DNA of 64,000 bases from assembly GCA_050084985.1 (NCBI GenBank), contig JBITNC010000001.1, positions 34,472,001 through 34,536,000 of the forward strand, given 5' to 3'. The position numbers were made by a program, and so were the translations under genes. The notes below the pieces were generated by a model. The model searched no databases, had not been told where the DNA came from, and saw only the letters and a program-made list of their open reading frames with translations. Below are positions 55,200 to 64,000 of the stretch, in pieces. This DNA is from Nageia nagi (taxonomy: Eukaryota; Pinophyta). Within the stretch, counting starts at the first letter, position 1. Every line of letters starts with the position of its first letter.

Positions 55200-55395
55200 T
55201 CCTTGTCGGCACTTTTTTCTATTTTTTTCTCATTTTCATTAATGGGCAATTTTTTACTACCCTGGATATAATTTTTGGGGTGGCTAAAAATCATCCCACT
55301 AAAACTGCCACTAAAACTTAAAAGGGGTAGTTTAAAATCACCCCATAGAAACTACATCAAATTAGTCACCCTCAAAGCCCTTTTTTGGTCTAGTG
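55200..55395 (-). mobile_element. Right terminus of a CACTA-like DNA transposon
   Basis: Read on the - strand from 55395 it begins CACTAGACCAAAAAAGGGCT, nearly identical to the left terminus at 38038. Subterminal motifs of the GGGGTGATTTTAAACTACCC type (semi-palindromic) follow. The 3-bp flanks at the two termini differ (TGA left, TAG right), so they are not proven to be partners. Confidence 0.55.
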
Positions 55396-55849
55396 TAGAT
55401 TTCACTTAAAACTAACATCCCTGGGTTTCAAAAAAATCAATTAAGCTATAAAAATATGACTAAGTATAGAACTTAGTATACTTATTCAAGGTATATGAGT
55501 GAAGGAATAAAAAATGACTATCTCCTTATACCTTCTAAATTAAAAATATGTATACATTATGGTGCTAGCTAGTTGATCTGTACCACCATATCATGAACTC
55601 AAGTTTCTCTTTTAGGATATTTCATCCTCCTTCTTTAGCACTACTCAAATATGAGCCTAATATTTGTTATAGGGATATCATTATTCTATACAACAAGTGC
55701 AAATTAAATGAATTTGTTTACCAAGAGATTGCTAATATTTAGATGTACCCGAACCAATTCTCTCACCCATGTTTCAACTCTATGCATCTCATTGGTGTAG
55801 TGTAAAAACTTTCGATTAAAATTCTTAAATGACCAATTTTCAAATATTT
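55396..55849. other. AT-rich spacer, no gene
   Basis: Nothing recognisable. The far end of the module relic could extend into it. Confidence 0.45.
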
Positions 55850-57900
55850 TAACCTCTATCCATTCATAATAATTAAAGACTTGAATATGTATAGAGGAAG
55901 TAGAGATATGACATCAAAATAAAAAATTGGCATACCATTTCTATTCAAAACCTGTAACCCATCAAATAGCTTATTCAATTCTTTCAGCAAGGTATTCATG
56001 CATTTCTCTCCATCACCAATATTATGGGCCAAGTTGTAATCTTCATAATCATGGCTATTATTTTCTCATGTGTCTCTTTAGATAATCCTTAACTTGATCA
56101 GTTGTTGTTTGATTTAACATCTTCATTACATCCCAAGCCTTTACTTATATTTTAAGAATACTCTCCCTTTTCCCTTTGAAACTAGCTTTATGCTTGTTTA
56201 GTAATTTCAAACAACAATAAATATAATCTCTTATAAATGAGACAAATTCAATTTCAATAACAACCTTACTCAAATATTTACCATGCAATTTTAGCAAGGC
56301 AACAAGTGACAAATTTGGTGTGACCAATGTTAGTTCATTGGGTAATAAAGTTAGCTCTAATTCTTCAACTTTTCTTCTAACTCTATTTCCTTCTTGTTTG
56401 CTACTTCTTGTATGGTTACCAATTCTTTTCCATTACTTTCACTCAAATCTTATAAAGTTTTTTAACTTTACTTCATTCTACTTCTTTTAAATTTTTTATA
56501 CCATTTAAGTCTTCTTCTATTTAAGACAAATCTATGTGCATCTTTTTAACTTCTAGGCATTTTGATCATTTTTTGATTTATACATCACAAGATATGTATC
56601 CTTTCTAGCTAGGTTCTTCATCAACTACTCCAGTTGCTCTTATTGAGATTTTCATTTCTTATTCATCAACTCTAATTCAATATTTTTCACTTTGAGCTCT
56701 TCATTTCTCTCCATCATAACCTTCTCCAAGTTTGTGGCTTCCAATTTTTAATTCAAGTCATCCATATTCCTTTAAAGAACCTTTATTTCAGCCAAATGAT
56801 GAACTTATTTTTCTTCTAAGAATTTTCTTTATTTCTCAAACTTGTTATATTCTTTTTGTGCCTTCAATAAATTAGTATCCAACCAATCTAAACCTCTCAT
56901 GGCATAATTTCTCATGTACTTCCTACTAATTTTATCTATTTGTAAGGAAACAAAAATATGTACCAACTATGATGGATCTTTCTGGGAGGAATCTACTTCA
57001 CAAGCCTTCATCTTAAATAACTTATTCTTGACATCCAAAGTAGTTTCAAACTATATTTTTCCTACAATAGAAGAGACTTTTTGTAATTCCTTTTCATACC
57101 ATTCCCTATTTTCTTCCCAAGTTTTCTTGAAATCTATTTCAACATTATCTAGTTGATTGGATGTTTCAAAAATCACAATAATGGGCAATGAACTAGATAC
57201 CTTCTTATAAGACTCTCTAATAATATTAGAATAAGGAGTTGAGTCCTTGGTGGTATCATGCTTCTTTACTGAACTATCAATTTTTCAAGATGAGGGAATT
57301 ATTTTAGTTTTTCCAAATGCATGAGGTGAAAGTACAACATCTTGCTATCGAGCATTCACAATATCATTTTTAGGGGATATTCATTTTTCTATTATTGGAC
57401 TTATGAATGTGATCATGATCATAGATATTTTATTCTTCTCAAAACTTCTTCTTGCTATCCTTTTCATAATAGTATAGACAACATCCACTTCTTCATCTTC
57501 TAAATTCTTATAACTTGTAAGAGAATAAAATGGAATGGAGAGATCTTGGGATACACCAATCAAGTCATCTTCCCTTGGGGTGTGATGTTTCTTCTTTAAC
57601 TTCTTATATATCTTGTGGGACTTGAGTATCTTCCTTTTCTATATCTTCCTTTTCTTAGTATCTCCAATAGGTTCTTTTACAACCTTAAGCTCTTCTTCTT
57701 GCAACCTTTTTGCTACTGCAAGACTTATCCTTTATTCTTCTTCTTCTTTCCTAGCTACTAATTATTCCTCTACAACAAGTTTATTGGAAAACTCCTCATC
57801 CAATTTGAAGTTCTTTAAATCATTTTGATCAACTCAAATTACCACAAGCATTAATTTCTCTCATGATTCTTCTAATTTTTCTTCTTCTTTTATGCTTTAC
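55850..57900 (-). pseudogene. Relic of ORF3/ORF4-like coiled-coil genes
   Basis: Reading the - strand from 57900 down, the conceptual translation is rich in Glu/Lys heptads and broken by TAA/TAG codons. Examples are LKAQKEYNKFEK, RNMDDLN and NLEKVMMERNEELKVKNIEL around 56640-56900. At 56145-56327 it reads EFVSFIRDYIYCCLKLLNK and ends KRESIL. This lines up with DLIHLRDYVESCLSELKR and CESIL in ORF4 of TRG. A NIGD motif near 56010-56030 matches YNIGDRVEL in ORF4. The Pro-rich ORF3 part is not clearly recognisable here. It is older than TRG by any reading. No LTR or gag was found around it. Confidence 0.6.
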
Positions 57901-58199
57901 AACTTTTTTCTTCTTCTTATAATCAATGCTCAGATTACTAGTTTTGGCAACATCTTGTGGAGTTGAAATTAAATGGTCTTGCTTCTTTGATTATGATACC
58001 ATATATTGCTTATCATAAACATCATTGAATTTCTTATCTAGCTCACAACCCCATGGTAATGAATTTTGCTTACTCTCAATTTGATATTTCATGAAACATT
58101 TTTTCTTATGCTTTGTCTAGCCAATCACATCCAAATACTGTTATAAGTCTCTTACTAACTTTGGATTTTCTACTAAACAATATTCTAACTTAATCTTAT
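57901..58199 (-). other. Unreadable middle of the module relic
   Basis: AT-rich sequence between the coiled-coil part and the ORF2-like part. The equivalent interval in TRG is ORF3. It is about 0.5 kb longer here when measured between fixed motifs. Confidence 0.45.
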
Positions 58200-59420
58200 A
58201 GATTTACCACCACTAATCCCTATGTAGGGTATTTAACATTGCACTTGGTAGAAATGGGTATTCCTCCTTAACATTCTAGTAAGATTCAAATCCTTCCTTT
58301 ATATTTTGTGAAAATTTGTACCCTTTATATTATTTCTTTGAAGAAGGTTTTGGAAAATATCTTTTGATCATAGGGACATTGTATTGCAATTTTTTGCATC
58401 TGCATACCCAACATTTTCATTATGATATTCAACCAATAGTTTCTCAGTATAGTACTTATGGTTTCAAATTATGAAGGAGGTGGGTATAAATATTTCTTCT
58501 TAGCTCTAACCCTCATTCCATATTAATATAATCCATCTTATGTACTATTTCCATTCCAAAAACCCAATCAAAAGTATAAAATGGCAATCTCATTGCTTTC
58601 TCATAGAAAGTATACAATTTGATGATAGTATGATTCTAGTGAAATAATAGTCTCTAATGTAAGTAGTGGAAATATTAAAAAAGTATTGTACCTTTTTTGA
58701 AATATGAGGGAAAGGTTCCCATTTTATGAGATAAGCAACTGATGCTAAGAAATATCTAACAAAATCATAGTAAGAATTCTCGATGTATAAGACATTTATC
58801 CTTTTGTCTACTAGAAATACTCTTTGATCCTTATCAATCTGATTCAATTTAAAATATGAGAAAGCTTAAGGGTGTTTTGTAATATAAACCATAAAATGTA
58901 GGATAAATAATGAAAAGAATATAATCTTAATCTATTTATTAATCACCTAGACAACTTCTTTTCAATAAAATCAAACCAATCAAAATTGTAGCTTTGGAGT
59001 TTATGAATAATCCTAGAAGCTAACAGTATATGCTTTGCTTGTAAGACTATATTATCCTTTTGTTCACATAAAATATAAATCAAAGTAAGAAATTTACACA
59101 TATATGATTTGAGAGTAGAAATATGATACTGCTTCAACTTTTTCTTGAGCCAAATAATAGAATATAAATTTAGCCACTGTAATGAATACTATTATAAGTC
59201 TTCATCTTTGACTTCCACCTTGACTAAAGGGTACATGATATAGGTTTTGAAGCAAATATTAGGGAATTTTTGGAAACATCCAACAAAATTTTACCATATT
59301 TCTTGGTCAAATAAGACTCAACATTAACTAACTTATCTAAGACCTTTATCAACTCTAGGCAAGGGTGACATCTTTAGGGCATGAATGGAAGAATAGTCGA
59401 TGTATGATATATCAAATCCC
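58200..59420 (-). pseudogene. Relic of an ORF2-like gene
   Basis: On the - strand the pieces follow ORF2 of TRG in order. KYGKILLDVSKNSLIFASKP (near 59300) corresponds to DLQGKTILKLDSVAIAEAF. FHYLSYILWFILQNT (near 58900) corresponds to FFFFYTSYIVWMMIHQNA. YYDFVRYFLASVAYL (near 58770) corresponds to YYSFVENFLIPAMGL, and DWVFGMEIVHKMDYI (58525-58569) to DWIFSIECARQMDYI. The distance from YY to DW is about 201-203 bp in both. Frameshifts and stops separate the pieces. The base composition is AT-rich like its surroundings, unlike TRG. I judge homology likely from order, motif and spacing, but it needs an alignment. Function unknown. Confidence 0.7.
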
Positions 59421-62400
59421 AAATGAATGTATTCTCAATAAAAATTGATTCTATACATTTTATTTTAATATTGTTATACCCCCTAACACAATTGTATCTA
59501 AGAAATTATTGAAATAATCTAAGCAAGTGCTTTCAAGAATTTGTTGCATACCCATTATAGAAAATGAGAACTTATTGCAACCTTATGTAATCAGACTCTT
59601 TGGCATAAGATTGGCTTTGTAATTTGACTTTGTGGGTCAACACATGCAAGAATAAATTATTTTGAGATAAGAAATGATTATATGAAAAATCATTAATGAC
59701 ACTTCGTATAAGCCTAAATAATTGCAATTACTTTGGATATTGCTATAAATGACTCTTAGGGACACGAGGAGAAAAGCAAAATCTAAAGTAAGGCATATAA
59801 ATTAAGGATTAAAAATACATAATATATAGGTGTGACAAGATGGTGTACACCACCTATGTTACACTATAATATTTTAAATGTTGGTTGTTCATGATGATTG
59901 AATGAATATGATCATCCATATGCTCCAGCTCATATGCATTCATTTGAATCTCTCATGTTATGATATAAGGTCTTGAATACAATTAATCAATTTTTTTAAT
60001 TTTGTCAGGTTTATATCTATCTTCATCCCATTTTAAGACCAAATATCCCTTTTTGAAGTATATGGTGGATGAATCCTTCTTATCAAAGCAATGCTTGACA
60101 ATGTTGTTTCTTTTCTATAGCTCTCTATAAGCATTTTCTAGGGCCTCTTTTGTAGACATTGAAAGAAAAAACTTTCAAGTAGGTACATTTTTATAAAATT
60201 TACATGTTGTAACTCATTGTTTGATTGATTATTAATATTTTTGGTTCAAGGAAAAACTACTCAAAAGTCCAAATTAGACCAAAAAGTGACTTAAAACACA
60301 AATATGAGCAAAAGTAGGTATCTAGCCTAAATAACTTAAGTTCACTCAAGAGGTATCTAACTCAAAGTGAAATTGGAAAATTCTCTCCTAGTTCATTTAC
60401 TCACATATACTCTTATGATTTTTCTCTCACATTATTACTCCAAGATCACTACTAGGGTTAGAGATAAGGATTTTGAAGGATTCAAGGTTTTAACCATAAA
60501 TCTCCATCAAATTCATCAAAACTTGAGTCCACATTCATGAGGTAACATTAATATGGTTGAATTGAAGTATTATTATATGTATTGGATATATTAAAGTTTC
60601 TTTATAGGGTTTGAAGGAAATAAAACCATTGAGAATCTTAAGAAGATCTACATCTTGTATCCTCCACCAAATTGTGTTCATGTAGTATGTTGTCAAGGTT
60701 AAAACCATGTTATATTGCATTTCCACCATTATAATTATTGTTTGAATCCATAATAGCTTAAACATACATTGTGAACACTCATTAGATCTTATGGGTATCC
60801 TTGGATCTAATTGATTCAAGGATCTTTAAGGATCATTTTGTTTAAACCATTTTAATATTTTTAAGGTTTTAAAGTATTAGATATCAAATTTAGCCATAAA
60901 AACATGTAAAGATTGCTTACATAGTTTGAATCCACCATTAAAATTATCCAAAGAGCATATAGACTAAAGCATTTGCATAATAGGCATACATAATTTATTT
61001 ATTCTCAATGAATTGAGGGCTTAGGGTCTCCATGCCATTTGAAGTGAGGAGACTCACTTCATGCTCACTTAGGTGTCTCAAAGGGCTTAGGTTTCTATAT
61101 CCCCTATTCCATTTAGATGCATTTAGGGTTTCTTGATATTCTTGCCATGTTTTAGCTTAATATTCAAAGATCTAAACCTACCTTTATCAAGATTGGTAAC
61201 TAATGTTGATTAAGTAAAGTAGAGTTGTATAATTTAAGGTTTGTATGTGCATTTAACTTTTTTATATTAGTTAAGCCATAAATAACATAAATTTATATGT
61301 ACATTAAATGGTGAACCTGATGTGAACTAGCTACAACCTTCAAATTTGGTGTTTTCCTCACCTTTTTCCTTCAATTTTCAAGTTTTGCTCATTTTTTGGT
61401 ATTTCTTGATTTTCTTATTTTTCACCCACCTAAGTGGATGAATAAGTAAATCCTATGAAATTTATGATTCAATTTTAGTGTATTTTTGATAGGAAAACCT
61501 TGATCTACACATTTGTTCCCTAGTTGTGGCCCAAATCGCACCTAGTAATAGTCACACTATGTCTAGAATTAAAGGTAGGAAGTTGCAGGTAAGTTTTAGA
61601 GTGAATTTAGATCCAAAAACACATTTCAAGATAGGCACACCACACCAAGACTAGGTGCACCATTCCCTAAAGTCTAGTATCTTAGCATACTATTCCTAAG
61701 TACCATACCCCCAGGTGCACCATGCCTAAGTCTTATACCCCTAGGTGCACTATGCCTAGCCCTTTAACACATTACACCAAGACTAGGTGCACCATGCTCT
61801 CAAAACAAGGCCTTATTTGCTCAAAAAATCTCATACAAGATAGGATTTAGATTGCATCTAGAAATAAAGACCTATTTTTCTCAGTCCAAACTCAATCAAG
61901 ATGCAGTTCAAATCATGCCTAGGACCAGTGCACTTAAATTTTCTAATTTTTAGTTAAATATTTGTAATAGGGTATTATTTTTTTATCTTATCATAGCCAA
62001 ACATAGTGGTGTAAAATTCTATTGGATGTATTTGCACTCATGATAAGGTGTGCATCCATTGTTGTTTTCATTTTTACTTAGTTGCCTTAGTGATTGGATT
62101 TAGTTTGTTTAAAGATCTCTCATTTGGGAGGGAATTGTAACCTACTTGGTTTTACACATAGAGAAGAGGGAACATTCTTATCTAGGTAAGAATTTGAATT
62201 CCTTTTCATACCTTATTCATATTATTTTATTGCTTAGTGCATCCTAGGATTGCCTTATTTTGTGTTTTGTAGTAGCAAAATTACATTCATATATGGGGAG
62301 TATTGTTGCATACACAAGGAATTTACTTTGGATTTAAAATTTATATCTTGAATCAAAATTTTATTTTCTTAATATGAATTTTTATGCTATTTATTAAGTG

Positions 62401-63199
62401 CATATAAAATCCTTGGTTTGCTTCATTCTAATTGAAAAGAAAAAGGTTATCAAAAAAAGCATACTTAGAAAGGGATTGCAACCATTATTGAGGGTGTAGT
62501 GTGTACTTCATGTTAATTGCATCTCATATTTTCTTTTTGTTCTAAAGTCCACCAAAATCCTAAGGAGTTACTAGGGCATGTGGAAATTAATACCATGAGC
62601 TAACCCCTACTTGGAGATGAAAATTGAAGTGGGAGCCCCCCTCTATTCAGGATAGCTTCCTATAGAGGTACCTATGTACCCTTGCAAAATTATCTACAAC
62701 CCTGGAAGATTGATCCATTTCCTTGATAAACACTTGACTAGAATCATTATATGTAGGGAAACTTAAATAAGGTTACATCAAAAAGAGTAATTTGCATTAA
62801 AATCCATCAAAATTAAAAAGATAAGTGTTTAATTGAATAAAGAAAAGACTAGAGCAAATAAATGAAACTTGATATCTAAAATCATTTCTACCTTCATATA
62901 TGCTTGGTTATCATCTTAAGTGTTTGTTTTAATATTGCACCAAACTAAACAAGAATAAATTTTTGGAAAAATCATAAGATTTTTGTTTTGTGTTTGTTTC
63001 ATTCTTGTTTGTACTTTCACTTCCATTGTACTCATATTTGTAAAAGATTGACATTGTAGTTGTGTTATAATGGAGCCTAAGCTATCTAGATATCTGATTT
63101 TGTATGAGGATTCCATTGTGAAAATGGTGGAAATAAGAGCTCAAAAGAAATAAAAAGAGGAAAAATGCTAGGATGAATAAATCCAAGGTCAAAAATTAT
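59421..63199. other. AT-rich sequence, no gene recognised
   Basis: No gag or LTR of a TRG-like element could be found upstream of the module relic. A cluster of AGGTGCACCATGCC-type words occurs at about 61640-61790. The short reading frames at 60535-60819 and 62916-63116 have no recognisable motif. Confidence 0.5.
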
Positions 63200-63412
63200 T
63201 GTATTAGGTTAGAATATTGACTTAATACATTTAAAGAATGACTCTTTAGCTTCATGTTCTTGGGTGATCGTTGAGATACAATGTAACTCTTCATATTCTT
63301 CTAGAAAAGACTCTATATTCTAGCACACAAAAAGCTACAAATTTACTAAATATAGTAAGTAACTAATACTATACTATCTATTCCATAATCCCTAAAGATT
63401 AAGTGTATAACA
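63200..63412 (-). mobile_element. 3' LTR of Copia-D (left end approximate)
   Basis: On the - strand TGTTATACACTTAATC follows a polypurine tract (AAGGGGGGAA, 63413-63422) that lies just after a copia pol end. The LTR would end in CTAATACA at 63200, giving 213 bp. The other LTR is outside the window, so the end is provisional. Confidence 0.65.
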
Positions 63413-63420
63413 TTCCCCCC

Positions 63421-64000
63421 TTAATTTGAAGGGGACTTGGTAAGTCCAAGCATCTTCTTAAACTTTTCTCTTCTAAGTGCCTTGGTGAAGCTGTATTCTG
63501 TTTGCTCATCCATGGAAAAATGTTTCAATTGAATTGTCTTGACCTTTACATGATATTGAATCAAATGATACTTTGTGTTGATGTGCTTTGTTTGATCATG
63601 AAACTTTGGATTCTTGGCCAATTAAATTGCAAAAATATTATCAATTAGAAGTGGAGTTAGATTCACCTAATTTTCTTACAAATCTTCCAATATCTTCTTG
63701 AGCCACATAATCTCCTTTTTTTCCTTTATAGCAATCACATACTTTACCTCTGTAGTGGAATATACCAAAATAGTTTACTTTCATGATCTCTAAGAGATAG
63801 CTATCAATCCAATACTCATGGCATATTTGAAGTCGAAACTCCATTTTCTTTGTCACCATCAAAGTTTAAATATTTATATCCAATCAATTTGAAGTCTCCT
63901 ACTTTGGAATACTTAAGTCCTAATTCCTGTGTGACTTTCAAATATTAGAGACCTCTTTTGGCTACATTACAATGCCATTTTTGCATAAACTAAGAGAGAA
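63421..64000 (-). pseudogene. Copia-D RNase H and pol C-terminus, cut by the window edge
   Basis: On the - strand, 63621-63421 reads LAKNPKFHDQTKHINTKYHL and ends with FTKALRREKFKKMLGL. This is the standard C-terminal tail of plant copia RNase H (NPxFHxRTKHIxxxYHFI, then FTKxLxxxxFxxxxxxLG). Farther upstream a second frame gives KYVIAIKEKKEIMWLKKIL, the AEAEY-type RNase H block, with frame changes and stops between. The rest of pol lies beyond 64000. It belongs to a different copia family from Copia-A/B/C, because LTR and tail differ. Confidence 0.85.

Noticed and set aside
55117-55395. A short 280-bp CACTA element from CACTACATGAAAT at 55117 to CTAGTG at 55395
   Set aside because: The left end resembles the right only in the first five bases, and the 3-bp flanks (CAC and TAG) do not match. 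The terminus at 38038 is a far better partner.
59421-63199. A gag gene or LTR belonging to the ORF2-like relic
   Set aside because: I searched the - strand by eye for a VLDWYRGL-type Gag block and for LTR termini and found none.

Overview
This window looks like part of a very large, repeat-dominated land-plant nuclear genome. Almost everything recognisable is a plant LTR retrotransposon or a decayed gene fragment. The background is strongly AT-rich, the copia copies are old and riddled with stops, and insertions are nested in insertions. A gymnosperm-type genome would fit, but the sequence does not fix the species. I found no intact host gene, tRNA, rRNA or CRISPR array.

Layout. (1) <1-13267, + strand: a Ty1/copia element (Copia-A) whose 5' LTR is cut by the window edge. 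A second, unrelated copia element (Copia-N, 5071-10054) is inserted in its integrase. (2) 13268-~18715, +: a related but distinct copia element (Copia-C). It lacks a visible 5' LTR and has internal deletions over the integrase core and the reverse-transcriptase active site. Copia-A probably inserted into its leader. (3) 19959-28494, - strand: a young, visibly GC-richer Ty3/gypsy-type element (TRG) with 1509-bp LTRs and a perfect ATATG target duplication. It encodes only a Gag plus three extra ORFs (ORF2, ORF3, ORF4) where protease, reverse transcriptase and integrase should be. (4) 28659-~29155: a solo LTR of the Copia-A/B family. (5) 31863-35568, +: a deletion derivative of a gypsy element (Gyp-d) with gag and protease only, flanked by ACTCT duplications. 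(6) 38475-46946, +: Copia-B, a complete but dead relative of Copia-A. (7) ~47281-55050, +: scattered relics of PLS-class pentatricopeptide-repeat (PPR) genes, ending in a 111-bp tandem array made from a PPR E-type motif. CACTA-like transposon termini facing inward lie at 38038 and 55395. (8) 55850-59420, - strand: an AT-rich, heavily mutated relic whose conceptual translation follows ORF2 and ORF4 of TRG, in the same order. (9) 63200->64000, - strand: the 3' end of another copia element.

How the parts fit. The most interesting item is the ORF2-ORF3-ORF4 module. It replaces pol in a recently mobile gag-only retrotransposon, and a much older copy of the same module lies about 30 kb away. Two copies of very different age, with shared motifs and partly matching spacing, argue that the module is a long-lived cargo of plant retroelements rather than a one-off capture. 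The TRG LTR also carries six evenly spaced TGACGTCA-type sites, suggesting stress- or hormone-responsive bZIP control. The second notable item is the PPR E-motif minisatellite.

All calls come from reading the sequence and its translations by eye. Family names rest on recognised motifs. Divergence counts are manual.
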